A DNA stretch of 32,808 bases from Limnohabitans sp. (GTDB lineage Bacteria > Pseudomonadota > Gammaproteobacteria > Burkholderiales > Burkholderiaceae_C): positions 1 to 32,808 of the forward strand of contig NZ_JAOASQ010000056.1 of the NCBI RefSeq assembly GCF_030158565.1. Direction: 5' to 3'. The notes under the pieces are model-generated. The model worked only from the letters and a program-made list of their open reading frames with translations. It was not told where the DNA came from and did not search any database. The position numbers and the translations under genes were made by a program. This document shows, piece by piece, positions 17,329 through 25,623 of this stretch. Positions within the stretch are counted from its first letter, which is position 1, and each line of letters opens with the position of its first letter.

Positions 17329-18573
17329 TCAATCGGTTGTGAAGAGCGTCAACACACCGGTGTAGCCATACAGGTGGTGCCGCGCGATCTCGCCAGCGGC
17401 AAAGAAGCCCACCAGCGGCACATCACCCAGCGCATGGCGGATGATTTGCATCTCGGCGCTGGGGCCGCCAAAGTGGGGCCCACCGCGACCGGTGCAACTG
17501 ACGTACACAGCGCCCGCGATGCGCTTGCCTGCTTGGGGCAGGGTCGCCACCGGGTCATCGCTGAGTCCATTGATGGCTTCGATGGACAGCATCTCGGGTT
17601 CGAGTTCTTCACGGATTTCGGCGCACACCCGCACCAGGTCGGCACGGGCTGCGTGCACATCGCGCTTGCAAAACGTCAGGCGCATGCCGGGCTCCAGATG
17701 TTCGGCCACAGCCACACCCTGGCGCATCGGGTCCAAACCCACGATGTGGCGCACCAGCACATCACTGCCAAGATTGCCTGCACGGCCCACGCCCGACTGC
17801 CCTGCGGGACTGAGGCCCACCAAGGTAGACCGCACCACGGGGATGGCTTTTTGCGGCTCGCTCAGGCTGATCTTCAGGTCATCCAGCATCACATCAAGTG
17901 CAGCTTCGCCATTGAGCTTGAGCACCACATGCTTGTCGGCCTCGGTGATCTCACGCTCAGGTGCCACAGGCTGGCAGCCTTGCGTCACGCGAGACAACAA
18001 ACCCACCTGCGATGAAAAAGCCACGCCGCTGAGCCCCCCTTCAAAGACCCCCCCGGCCGCCAAGCTTTGCGGTTGGTCAGCGCTGATGGCGAACTGCACA
18101 CTGTGGGTGCGGCTGGAGGTCAAGCCTCCAAACAAATAACCCTGCTGGGTGCGCCCAGCCATCTCTGCAATCAACTCGGCCAGATCGGGCGTGGCTGGGT
18201 CGGCATGCACCAGCGCGGCATCGGCCCACTGCGCAGGCAAAGGCGATACGCCCGAAAACACCCGGTACTGCGCTGGCGGCACGTTGCACAGCATCACAGC
18301 CAGGGCCGGTTCATCAAAATATTCGGCGTTGTTGACCGCGATGCCCACACCCACTGTGCCAGCCCAGTCGGTGACTTCGGGCAGCTCCTGGCGAAAATGG
18401 TCCAGCAGCGCTTGCGCTTCGTGAGCGTAGTGGTCGGTGATGTAGACCAGCGCCAGCCGAGGCTCGGACGCATAGTCGGGCAAGGTCAGCTGCGCCCGCA
18501 ACTGGGCCAGAACCAAGCCTGCGGCCATGCGCCACTGCGGGTGGGTGGCGTGGCCAAACGGAAACAACTTCAT
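17329..18573 (-). CDS. FIST-domain protein (FIST_N and FIST_C)
   Basis: Cytoplasmic protein of 414 residues consisting of a FIST N domain (about 30-230, with LALVYITDHYAHEAQALL, GTVGVGIAVNNAEYFDEPAL and YLFGGLTSSRTHSVQFA) and a FIST C domain (about 245-400, with LSPAGQSGVGRAGNLGSDVLVRHI split over several strands and the C-terminal VGFFAAGEIARHHLYGYTGVLTLF). FIST modules are proposed small-ligand (possibly amino-acid) sensors and usually carry an output domain; none is attached here. The ATG at 18573 overlaps the stop codon of the upstream phasin gene (ATGA), so the two are translated together. A longer in-frame start at 18801 would lie wholly inside the phasin gene and is rejected. Confidence 0.88.
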   Translation of the reverse strand: MKLFPFGHATHPQWRMAAGLVLAQLRAQLTLPDYASEPRLALVYITDHYAHEAQALLDHFRQELPEVTDWAGTVGVGIAVNNAEYFDEPALAVMLCNVPPAQYRVFSGVSPLPAQWADAALVHADPATPDLAELIAEMAGRTQQGYLFGGLTSSRTHSVQFAISADQPQSLAAGGVFEGGLSGVAFSSQVGLLSRVTQGCQPVAPEREITEADKHVVLKLNGEAALDVMLDDLKISLSEPQKAIPVVRSTLVGLSPAGQSGVGRAGNLGSDVLVRHIVGLDPMRQGVAVAEHLEPGMRLTFCKRDVHAARADLVRVCAEIREELEPEMLSIEAINGLSDDPVATLPQAGKRIAGAVYVSCTGRGGPHFGGPSAEMQIIRHALGDVPLVGFFAAGEIARHHLYGYTGVLTLFTTD

Positions 18574-19268
18574 GAGGACTTGCGTGTTGCGGCTTTGCGC
18601 ACAGGGGCTTTGGCCGCCGGTTTTTTGCTCGCAGTCGCTGTCTTTTTGGCAGGTGCCTTTTTGGCGGCCGGGGCTTTCTTGGCCGATGCCGTTGTGCTGG
18701 CGCCTTTGGCCGTCATACCCGCCTTCATGGCCTCGGCGGCCACATCTTTCACGGCTGCTGCTGCAATGTCCTGGAACTGCTGCGTCAACGCGCCCCACCA
18801 CTGCATGGGGTCCACAGCCGGTTTGGCCGAGGATTCCGCAGCAGTTTCTTTCGCCTTCTCGGGCTCGGGCTCTTCCTTCGTGGGCGCTGGGGCAGGAGCA
18901 GGTTCTGCTTGCGGTGCGGCAGGCTCGGCTGCGGCCGGAGGCTTGGCCGTGAAAGCTTTGGCCAGATCGGCCATGTTGACGTTCATGCTCTGCAGCGTAG
19001 ACAAGGTCATCTTCTGCACCTCCATCGCCTGGATGGTGGCCTTGAGCGCGGTGGTGTTTTGCTCCAGCCAGAACAACACCGACTTGAGCTCCTGAATGCG
19101 CTTGTCGATCTCCTCGACGCTCAGCGTGGGCGCGACCCAGCTGGCCATGCCGGGCACAGCGCCTGCGCCCGCAGCAGGCGTGGCCTGCGCTGCCGTTTTG
19201 GACAGGTTTTGCAGAAAGTCAAAACCCGGTACAAATTTGCCAAAGCCGAAGGCGGATGCGTCGCTCAT
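18570..19268 (-). CDS. phaM: PhaM-like polyhydroxyalkanoate granule protein
   Basis: A 232-residue phasin-type protein. The N-terminal part (about 10-105) has KFVPGFDFLQNLSKTAAQ and a helical segment VEEIDKRIQELKSVLFWLEQN with ATIQAMEVQKMTLSTLQSMN, which I recognise from PhaM of Cupriavidus. A Pro/Ala/Glu-rich linker (about 109-150) and a short amphipathic stretch (about 153-182) follow. The C-terminus (about 195-232) is a histone-H1-like Lys/Ala tail with AAKKAPAKKTA repeats. PhaM activates the PHB synthase PhaC and attaches granules to the nucleoid through such a tail. The start at 19268 has AGGAG seven bases upstream. PHA synthase genes are not in the window. It is coupled to the FIST gene. 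Confidence 0.85.
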   Translation of the reverse strand: MSDASAFGFGKFVPGFDFLQNLSKTAAQATPAAGAGAVPGMASWVAPTLSVEEIDKRIQELKSVLFWLEQNTTALKATIQAMEVQKMTLSTLQSMNVNMADLAKAFTAKPPAAAEPAAPQAEPAPAPAPTKEEPEPEKAKETAAESSAKPAVDPMQWWGALTQQFQDIAAAAVKDVAAEAMKAGMTAKGASTTASAKKAPAAKKAPAKKTATASKKPAAKAPVRKAATRKSS

Positions 19269-19344
19269 GAAGGTCTCCTCAAGGGGGTGGTGAGCGAAGC
19301 TTAAACCAAAGCTTTGAGCCACAGTTTCCAAATCTGCGAAATAT

Positions 19345-20484
19345 CTAACACTGCGCCTTACTTCTGATCAAATTTTGGGCTTTGATTTTTTGCCGCCAAC
19401 GAATCAGCCCGGTGATCCAAAGCCAAGGCAGCAGCAAGCCCGTCAGCAACACGAGTATTCGCCCCAGCAAGCCCAGACCTTCCCCGTTGTGCAAGGGATG
19501 CATCCAGTTGATCAAGGCCTCACTCCACGGCAAATCCAGCCCATCGCGCACAGCCAGCACATCGCCTGTTTGTGGGTGCAACCACAGCTGAGTTTTCGGA
19601 AATCGACGCCCGGGCTCGCCCGGCTGGTACAGCCGTATCGACACCGCCTCACCCTTTTGACCGGCAGACTCCAGCCACCTCAACTCGGACTTCGGAAAGT
19701 TCTGCTGCGCGATCACGGCCGCTTGTTGCAGACTCAGAACTCGCCCATCCAGTGGCTCAGCGGCCACCCATGAACGGGGAGGAGCCTGCACCGTCGTGAC
19801 AAGCGACAGCATGGCCCTCAGCTCTTGCGGCCATACCAAAGCAACGCCTGTGACGCTGAGCATCAACATCAAAATGAAGCTGTACACCCCCGACAAAACA
19901 TGCAAGTCATACACCCGCTTGACACGCCCAGACCGGATCACGGGCTTTAGAGCCTTGCGCGTACTGCGCAGGGACGGCCACCACAATGCCAGACCGGCAG
20001 TCAGAGAAATGACCAAGGCCATGCCGAGAAAGCCCACCCAAACTTGGCCTTGCGGACCCAACAACAAGCTGTAATGCAAGTCATAAATCCAGGTCGTGCC
20101 GCTGTCACCCCAGAAGCGCTGACTGGTCACTTCAAGTGTCTGGGGGTTGAGCGTGACCAACAAAGGCGCAAACACCCCGGCCGGGCGCTCTGCAGGCTTG
20201 TAATAGCGTGCGCGCAGCGGGTCTTGTGGGTGCAGCGGCATTTCGATCCGCCAAGGCCCCAAACGCTCCGGGAATTCCGAACGAAGCTTTTCAATGACGC
20301 GGTCCGGGTTGATCGATACCGCTGGTGATTCACTCACCCGAATGGCGGGGTTCGCAACAGCATCAATATCCAGATAAAAAACCAGCAGGCTTCCCGTCAG
20401 CCCCAGCAAGGCGAACAGGAAGCCCACACTCAAACCAAGATACAGGTGGACACGCAAGCACCACTTTCTCCAGGTCTTTTTCAT
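19345..20484 (-). CDS. PepSY-associated transmembrane protein (iron-regulated membrane protein type)
   Basis: Inner-membrane protein of 379 residues with four membrane segments: LYLGLSVGFLFALLGLTG (about 14-31), WVGFLGMALVISLTAGLALW (about 175), YSFILMLMLSVTGVALVW (about 220) and the C-terminal LLGRILVLLTGLLLPWLWI. Conserved His residues flank the membrane parts (RVHLYLG, DLHYSLLLG, YDLHVLSGVY, WMHPLHNGEGLG) and could hold heme or metal, as in the PepSY_TM family, which accompanies siderophore receptors and may reduce the imported metal. The start lies two bases after the stop of the TonB-dependent receptor gene, so they are co-translated. The ligand is not known; iron or copper are both plausible. 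Confidence 0.85.
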   Translation of the reverse strand: MKKTWRKWCLRVHLYLGLSVGFLFALLGLTGSLLVFYLDIDAVANPAIRVSESPAVSINPDRVIEKLRSEFPERLGPWRIEMPLHPQDPLRARYYKPAERPAGVFAPLLVTLNPQTLEVTSQRFWGDSGTTWIYDLHYSLLLGPQGQVWVGFLGMALVISLTAGLALWWPSLRSTRKALKPVIRSGRVKRVYDLHVLSGVYSFILMLMLSVTGVALVWPQELRAMLSLVTTVQAPPRSWVAAEPLDGRVLSLQQAAVIAQQNFPKSELRWLESAGQKGEAVSIRLYQPGEPGRRFPKTQLWLHPQTGDVLAVRDGLDLPWSEALINWMHPLHNGEGLGLLGRILVLLTGLLLPWLWITGLIRWRQKIKAQNLIRSKAQC

Positions 20485-20486
20485 AC

Positions 20487-22520
20487 TCAATAGCGCCAGG
20501 TTGCCGATGCAAAAAAGCTGCGCTGGGGCGCAGGTGCATGCAAAGACTGCGAACCATCCCACCAAACATACTCGTAATATTGATTGGTCAAATTACGTGC
20601 CTGGAAGTCGATGCTCAGCTCACGATTGACCTGATAGCGGGCTGATGCATTGAGCAAGGTATAGCCACCGAACTGACCAGTGGCGTTGGTCCTTTCCAGA
20701 TAACTGTCGCTCTGGTGGTTGATCCAGGCGGCCAGTTTGAGCGCATCCGTCGCTTGGTACTCGCCACCCAAGTTGATCAACTGGTGAGGTACATGATCAA
20801 TTTCTTTGCCCACGGTACTTGCCGTTTCTGCAAAAAGAATTTTGGAACGCTGTAGCGATGCCGAAGCCCACAAACGCGTCTTCGCATCGGGACGGGCATT
20901 GATTTCGACATCCAAACCCTGCCGCTGGGTTTTACCGATGTTTTCCGAATCATTGGCAGGATCATTGAGCTTGCGTCGAGCTTCATTGCTGGCCGTTTGT
21001 CGCCACGCAGCGACACGACCATCCAGCCAGCTGACCGGCTTGAACTTCAGACCAGTTTCCCAACCTTGATTGATGGAAGGCTCCAAATCATTGACCTGGT
21101 TGACTTTGTAGGACGCTGTGCCAACACCCACTTGAAACGATTTACCCCAGTTACCGTAAACCGACGCAGCGTCTGACAGTTGATAAATTGCGCTGATCTT
21201 GGGCTGATTGACCAAACCGTAATCATTGATGGCATACACCCTGTTGTTCAACCTGTTGGTGTAATTTCCGCTGACCTTGTCCACGCGCCAGGCGGGCACC
21301 AAAGTCCACTGGTCAGCAGGTTTGAGGACAGCTTGAACGAATGCACCGGCAGTATTGAAGTCAAATTGTTGATTGCGTGTTTGCGCTGTCCGCACCTGTG
21401 TGGCTGTGGTGTAACGCTCACTGACATTATCCTGGCGCTCCATATCCATGCCAGTGACAACAGTCGTGTCACCCAAGGCCGTTTGGCCAGCTCGCCATGT
21501 CAACTGGGCTGACGCTCCAACATGCTGCTCATCGACCACACGTTCTTGCTGAGAAGTACCTGCAGAAAACTTCACAAAGCGGCGATCGTTGATGGCGTTG
21601 CTGTACACCTGTGCTGAACCCACCCATTGCACAGACAAACGGTGCTCAGCTTGCAAGGCCAGTTGCGACACGACACGCTTGTCCTCATCGCTCACGTTGT
21701 AAGCCGAGGACTGTAGCGGATCAGCCTTGGCCTGAGCCTCAGTCAAATAACCCGCTTCCTGCGCATTGCCTTCATAGCGGCGTGCGATCAGCCCCACACG
21801 TGAATTTTTGTCTTGTGACGTCAAAAACCATTTGCCCGAAAAACCGACATTCTCCGAAGCCGAGTGAGCACGATGCCCATCTGAATTCTGGTAATTCAGT
21901 GCGTAGTTTTGCGAGAACCCGTCTTTTTCGATGCCCAACGCCGCCTGTGCCTCTTGCGTGCCAAACGAACCGGCGGTCAAGCGCAGCTGACGCTCATTGC
22001 CCCCTTGCTTGGTGATGATGTTGGCCGAGCCCGCAATGTTGTGCAAACCATAGCGCGGATCATTGGTCCCACGCACCACCTCAATGGCTTCGATGTTCAA
22101 CTTGGGGGCCAAATCAATGTACGGCATGTTCCCATCATTGCTGTTGGAAGGCACGCCATCGATCAACAACTTGACAGCGTTGATTTCGCCTTCGCCATTG
22201 AAGCCACGCAAGGAAAATTTGCCCGATGTATTGCCCTGTCCGAACTGCGTGATTTGCACGCCAGGAACCTGCTCAAACAACTGCCAATTATTGAGCGTCA
22301 CCTGCTCTTCGATACGCTCAGAGGGCAGGATGTTGACCGAGGTGAACACCTGGCGCGTGTCCAGTGCGCCCTTGGGTGCACTGACCAGCACTTCACCGAC
22401 TGCGGTTGCAGTCGTCTGGGCATGAGCAATGCTCATACCCCCCAAGGCTGCGACGAACAGTGCTGCACCCAGTGCGACAGGTGATTGTTTGCGTTGGTAT
22501 TGAGAAATTGATTTTTTCAT
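20487..22520 (-). CDS. TonB-dependent outer-membrane receptor 1
   Basis: Receptor of 677 residues. A signal peptide (to about 35, IAHAQ) is followed by a TonB-box-like GEVLVSAPK, a plug domain (about 55-175) with PGVQITQFGQGNTSGKFSLR, LLIDGVPSNSND and IEVVRGTNDPRYGLHNIAGS, and a 22-strand barrel that ends in RSFFASATWRY with a terminal aromatic residue. It should import a large chelate using TonB energy. It forms a tight pair with the PepSY membrane protein (two-base gap). The ATG at 22520 has no recognisable ribosome site; the stretch before it is pyrimidine-rich. It lies downstream of the copper-uptake-associated gene but a hairpin at 22714-22746 separates them. Siderophore-iron and copper-chelate uptake are both possible. 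Confidence 0.9.
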   Translation of the reverse strand: MKKSISQYQRKQSPVALGAALFVAALGGMSIAHAQTTATAVGEVLVSAPKGALDTRQVFTSVNILPSERIEEQVTLNNWQLFEQVPGVQITQFGQGNTSGKFSLRGFNGEGEINAVKLLIDGVPSNSNDGNMPYIDLAPKLNIEAIEVVRGTNDPRYGLHNIAGSANIITKQGGNERQLRLTAGSFGTQEAQAALGIEKDGFSQNYALNYQNSDGHRAHSASENVGFSGKWFLTSQDKNSRVGLIARRYEGNAQEAGYLTEAQAKADPLQSSAYNVSDEDKRVVSQLALQAEHRLSVQWVGSAQVYSNAINDRRFVKFSAGTSQQERVVDEQHVGASAQLTWRAGQTALGDTTVVTGMDMERQDNVSERYTTATQVRTAQTRNQQFDFNTAGAFVQAVLKPADQWTLVPAWRVDKVSGNYTNRLNNRVYAINDYGLVNQPKISAIYQLSDAASVYGNWGKSFQVGVGTASYKVNQVNDLEPSINQGWETGLKFKPVSWLDGRVAAWRQTASNEARRKLNDPANDSENIGKTQRQGLDVEINARPDAKTRLWASASLQRSKILFAETASTVGKEIDHVPHQLINLGGEYQATDALKLAAWINHQSDSYLERTNATGQFGGYTLLNASARYQVNRELSIDFQARNLTNQYYEYVWWDGSQSLHAPAPQRSFFASATWRY

Positions 22521-22575
22521 GATGAAAAAGATAGAGAAAGATTGAATTTCGAACGATAGAGATTAGGAATAGGCA

Positions 22576-22665
22576 TCAGACCTGCACCAACTTGTTGCAG
22601 AACGCCAATGTGGCCAACGCCACAGGGGAGAGACGAGAAATATGAAATGTCATTTTGATATCCAT
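22576..22665 (-). other. 29-codon leader-like reading frame upstream of receptor 1
   Basis: In the 240-base gap before receptor 1 a minus-strand frame encodes 29 residues. Its middle, ISRLSPVALATLAFCN, resembles the signal peptide of receptor 2 (FRLSPIALALAVYA) and the PVALGAALF part of receptor 1. It ends with a stop 56 bases before the receptor 1 start codon and has no clear ribosome site. It may be a relic of a duplicated receptor 5' end, a leader peptide, or chance. Nothing else gene-like is seen in this gap. Confidence 0.3.
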
Positions 22666-22713
22666 GGATTGTTGAATTCATGACCCGTTGGGTCTTGGGA
22701 GCAAGGCTCAGAA

Positions 22714-22746
22714 GCCAGGCCAGTCACTCGTTGTGGCTGGCCTGGC
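22714..22746 (-). terminator. Terminator-like hairpin after the copper-uptake-associated gene
   Basis: Perfect 10-bp arms GCCAGGCCAG (22714-22723) and CTGGCCTGGC (22737-22746) with a 13-base loop, 14 bases beyond the stop codon at 22761. Read on the minus strand it is followed by TTCTG, a poor U-tract, so termination may be partial. It suggests that receptor 1 and the PepSY gene form their own transcription unit. Confidence 0.5.
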
Positions 22747-22760
22747 CAAAGGGCTGCTGC

Positions 22761-23243
22761 TCAATGCTTGGGATGAGTAGCGTGCGCACCATGTGCGCCA
22801 CCATCCACACGCAACATGCCCTCGAAGGAGGCGAACTTCCTGAGGGTTTCTGCGGGCAGACGGCTTTCTGCGGCCTGCAGCTTCATCGCCAGCGCCTGGG
22901 CTTCAGCGGCTTTCATGCCGGTCTGAGCAAGCGTGCTCGCTTGGCGCAAGCCATCGCCGCCACAAACCACGATCACCCATTGACCATGCCGCTTGTTGAG
23001 CAGCGCACGACCACCGCGCACGTCTTGCAACCAGCCCGCAACGGCCCAATCTCCCTCCACCGCCACAGGTGTGACGGTGAGTGGCGACTGAGGTTTGTCA
23101 AACTGTTTTTTCAAAACATGAACGATCACTTGGGCTTGCGCCTGCTCAGGTGCAGTCTTCACGGCTGCATCTGGATGCGCCATGACCATGTTCAGGTGGG
23201 CCGCCAAGGAGAGCGTCAAGGCCATGTGGGTGATGTGTTTCAT
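22761..23243 (-). CDS. Copper uptake system-associated periplasmic protein
   Basis: Exported protein of 160 residues with a short signal peptide (MKHITHMALTLSLAAHLNMVMA). The mature part carries LKKQFDKPQSPLTVTPVAVEGDWAVAGW split across two strands, GGRALLNKRHGQWVIVVCGGDGL and the C-terminal LRKFASFEGMLRVDGG followed by a His-rich tail HGAHATHPKH. I recognise this pattern from proteins annotated as copper-uptake-system-associated that neighbour TonB-dependent copper receptors. The biochemical role is not known; the single Cys and the C-terminal His cluster could bind copper. The gene begins 14 bases after the stop of receptor 2 and lacks its own ribosome site, so it is probably co-translated. 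The far upstream frame to 23531 is antisense-like noise within receptor 2. Confidence 0.8.
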   Translation of the reverse strand: MKHITHMALTLSLAAHLNMVMAHPDAAVKTAPEQAQAQVIVHVLKKQFDKPQSPLTVTPVAVEGDWAVAGWLQDVRGGRALLNKRHGQWVIVVCGGDGLRQASTLAQTGMKAAEAQALAMKLQAAESRLPAETLRKFASFEGMLRVDGGAHGAHATHPKH

Positions 23244-23257
23244 GGTGCAGCGCCGGT

Positions 23258-25135
23258 TCAGAAGCTGGCTTTCACACCCAGCTGCAGGGCACGCCCTGGC
23301 ATGGGATAGCCTTCGCGGAAGGCATACGTTTTGTCGAAAATATTTTCGACTGCAGCAAACACCTCTCCACGCTGTCCCAGCTGTGGGAGTTTGTAGCCCA
23401 TGCGCAAATTGGCCACGGTGAAACTGGGCACTTGCGTCAAATTGGGGCTGCCATTTCGCGCTTGGCCCAAAACGACCATGGCCGATTGATGTTGCGCATC
23501 GGCACTGACTCGCCATGCACCTTGTTGCCAATTGACCCCTGCGGTCAGGCTGTTCTCGGGTGCGTAGGGCAAATCAGCTTTGCTGCTGTTCAGATGTGTC
23601 CAGCCTGCAAACCACTGCCAAGACTGTCCCAGGGATTGCGCCCATGTCAGCTCCGATCCCGTGACCTCATAGCTGCCCATGTTGACAAAACTTGGGGCAG
23701 AAACCGCCGGGGGGAAGGCAAAGATGTAGCGATCCTTGACGCGGTCCTTGAACACAGACACATCCACGCTGGTCCCCTGCTGCGGCTTCCAGGTGGCACC
23801 CAACTCCTGATGATCCAGCCGCTCAGCGCCCAAGCTTTTCCAGCTGTTGCTCAAAGCCGGGATCAAGTCTGACAGCACTGCCGCATCCAGACCGGGATAG
23901 CTGATGCCCTTGGACACTTGCGCACGCAAAGCCAATCGTTCGCCTTGTGCCAGCACCACGCCCGCTTGGTGTGCAGATTCTGACTTGAGCACATTGTGTT
24001 CGTAGCGACGAAGACCTGCGGATGGTGTGGCCGTCCAGCCCTGACCCAGCTCAAACTTGTGGCTGACAGCCACAAACGGCGACGTCACTCGCAAGTCTGG
24101 CGCGATGAAGCCCACGGTCGCCACATCGCCACCGATTTTGTCCACATCCAGACCCGCCTGCACCTGACCACCTTGCCAGGGTTGCAGGCTTTCGCGCCAG
24201 CGCAAACCCGATGTTTTGAAGCTGGATTTCAGACCCGGTTTTTGTTCGCCATAGCCCTCGGTGCTGTACAGCTTGAAGCTGCCCTGCGCAGCATCGTGCT
24301 GATGAGCCACGGTCAAGGCCAACAAATCGCCTTGGGTGTCGTAGGTTTGACCTTTGTTGGCAAGCGTCGTCGCATGGCCAGGGTCTGTTGCACTGTTTTG
24401 CGTGCTCATGGCCAAGAGGCGGACCGACCAGTTGCGGTCAATCTGATGTCCCAGCTGCCCCATCACATTGTTCAAACGGCCTTTGGCGTCGGGACGGTGC
24501 CCATCGGACAACGCGTACCCTTGTGCCAAGCTGAAGTCCCAGTCGCCTTGACGCCCCTGGACATCCACTTGCTCAGCCACCGTGCCAAAACTACCTGCCC
24601 GAACACTGACATCACCCGACACGCCATCGGTCGCACGCGCCTTCTTGGGCGACAAGGCAATCGCACCAAAGGTGTTTCCGAATTCATGCAGTTGAGGCCC
24701 CTTGATCACATCGATGCGTGACATGCCGTTGAGGGGCAACAAGTCGAGCAAAGGGTGGTTCCAGATGCCCATGTAGAACGGAACACCATCGATGTAGGTT
24801 TTGATCTCACTGCCTGGCCGACTGGTGCCCATGCCACGGATATAAACCGCGCCGCCTTCCTCACCACCAAACGAGCCCACAGGGTTGAAGCGCGAAATGC
24901 TGACGCCGGGCGTGCGGCGCAAAGCTGCGGCCGCGTCGATGGCGTTCAAGTCTTCGATTTGGCGCGACGTCACCGTGGTTTTAAACCCGGCCATGTCATC
25001 GGTGCTGTTGCTGTCAATGACCGCTGGGGCAGTGACCAGCACCTCCAGCGCTTGGGTTTGCGCAAACGCATGGGGGCCAGAGGCATACACAGCCAATGCC
25101 AGGGCGATGGGAGAGAGGCGAAATATTGTTTTCAT
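23258..25135 (-). CDS. TonB-dependent outer-membrane receptor 2, probable copper receptor
   Basis: Receptor of 625 residues. Signal peptide MKTIFRLSPIALALAVYASG (cleavage near HAFAQ), TonB box LEVLVTAPAV, plug with ALRRTPGVSISRF, GGAVYIRGMGTSRPG, KTYIDGVPFYMGIWNHP and IDVIKGPQLHEFGNTFGAIA, and a barrel that ends in GRALQLGVKASF with terminal Phe. The partner gene downstream is of the copper-uptake-associated type and the genes upstream include DUF2946, MbnH/MbnP and PCuAC, so I infer that it imports copper or a copper chelate. I chose the ATG at 25135; an in-frame GTG at 25174 would put 13 residues before the signal peptide. No ribosome site is visible, and a 12-codon upstream frame ends in ATGA overlap with the start. 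Confidence 0.88.
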   Translation of the reverse strand: MKTIFRLSPIALALAVYASGPHAFAQTQALEVLVTAPAVIDSNSTDDMAGFKTTVTSRQIEDLNAIDAAAALRRTPGVSISRFNPVGSFGGEEGGAVYIRGMGTSRPGSEIKTYIDGVPFYMGIWNHPLLDLLPLNGMSRIDVIKGPQLHEFGNTFGAIALSPKKARATDGVSGDVSVRAGSFGTVAEQVDVQGRQGDWDFSLAQGYALSDGHRPDAKGRLNNVMGQLGHQIDRNWSVRLLAMSTQNSATDPGHATTLANKGQTYDTQGDLLALTVAHQHDAAQGSFKLYSTEGYGEQKPGLKSSFKTSGLRWRESLQPWQGGQVQAGLDVDKIGGDVATVGFIAPDLRVTSPFVAVSHKFELGQGWTATPSAGLRRYEHNVLKSESAHQAGVVLAQGERLALRAQVSKGISYPGLDAAVLSDLIPALSNSWKSLGAERLDHQELGATWKPQQGTSVDVSVFKDRVKDRYIFAFPPAVSAPSFVNMGSYEVTGSELTWAQSLGQSWQWFAGWTHLNSSKADLPYAPENSLTAGVNWQQGAWRVSADAQHQSAMVVLGQARNGSPNLTQVPSFTVANLRMGYKLPQLGQRGEVFAAVENIFDKTYAFREGYPMPGRALQLGVKASF

Positions 25136-25185
25136 GTTCTGAACAAATCTGAGCGAGCAGGCACAGCCATGCACGCGAAAAAGAA

Positions 25186-25209
25186 TTCACCCGTACAAAC
25201 TCGGGTGAA
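25186..25209 (-). terminator. Terminator or attenuator hairpin in the leader of receptor 2
   Basis: TTCACCCG (25186-25193) and CGGGTGAA (25202-25209) form a perfect 8-bp stem with an 8-base loop. On the minus strand the stem is followed by TTCTTTTTCG, a good U-tract. It lies 20 bases after the DUF2946 stop codon and 50 bases before the receptor 2 start codon, so it should end or attenuate transcripts coming from the DUF2946 promoter. Confidence 0.75.
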
Positions 25210-25229
25210 ACCAAGTGGCCTTGCGGCGA

Positions 25230-25592
25230 TCAGATCAGTTCAGGGGGCCCGCGAGAGGGCAAAGGCGGGGCCGTGCGTGCGATCAGCACGGCCTCGGGCA
25301 GTCGCTGCACGATGTGCGAGCGGGCATCGGCCACATGGGCCAGATCGGCCACCGTGGGCGGCGGCAGGGTGGGCGTGGCGTGGGCACACAGCGGGCAGTC
25401 CATGCTGCTGCGCACCTGGGCGTCACCGCCCTCGCCTTGCACCACCACCTTCATGAGGCCCATGCTGGAGCACACCACGTCCATGGTTTTGGGCTGCAGC
25501 GTGGCCGCCAAAACCGACACACCCACAAACAGCACGTACCAGACCAGCACAAGGCGGGCCAGGCGGCGCAGTATTTGAAGTGTGTTGAACAT
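25230..25592 (-). CDS. DUF2946 family protein, copy 1
   Basis: Protein of 120 residues with one N-terminal membrane segment or uncleaved signal (LARLVLVWYVLFVGVSVLAA, about 11-30). The rest is predicted periplasmic, with VCSSMGLMKVV (C41, M44, M47) and MDCPLCAHA (M64, C66, C69), a set of thiol and thioether ligands suited to copper. The C-terminal half is Pro-rich. It is clearly paralogous to the protein encoded at 29956-30318: the same length, the same LVLVW.(x)LF.GV membrane segment, the same Cys spacing. DUF2946 proteins have no established function but often neighbour copper genes. It has its own promoter (FNR-type box and GATAAT seven bases from the ATG) and is followed by a terminator-like hairpin before receptor 2. 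Confidence 0.85.
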   Translation of the reverse strand: MFNTLQILRRLARLVLVWYVLFVGVSVLAATLQPKTMDVVCSSMGLMKVVVQGEGGDAQVRSSMDCPLCAHATPTLPPPTVADLAHVADARSHIVQRLPEAVLIARTAPPLPSRGPPELI

Positions 25593-25599
25593 GCTATGG

Positions 25600-25605
25600 A
25601 TTATC
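25600..25605 (-). promoter_or_regulatory. GATAAT -10 box seven bases from the DUF2946 copy 1 start
   Basis: On the minus strand GATAAT is followed by CCATAGC and then the ATG at 25592. No ribosome site precedes the ATG, so a leaderless transcript is likely. The same GATAAT-N7-ATG arrangement precedes DUF2946 copy 3. Confidence 0.55.
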
Positions 25606-25623
25606 TCAAAACACAAGCGATGA

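Noticed and set aside
18574..18801. N-terminal extension of the FIST protein to 18801
   Set aside because: The extension lies entirely within the phasin gene in another frame; the ATGA overlap at 18570-18573 marks the real start.
22640..22660. Possible Fur box upstream of receptor 1 (AAATG-T-CATTT)
   Set aside because: Only about half of the Fur consensus positions match; the short palindrome is not specific.
22576..22665. The short frame before receptor 1 as a methanobactin precursor
   Set aside because: It has one Cys only and lacks a core peptide with Cys pairs; no mbnB or mbnC gene is adjacent.
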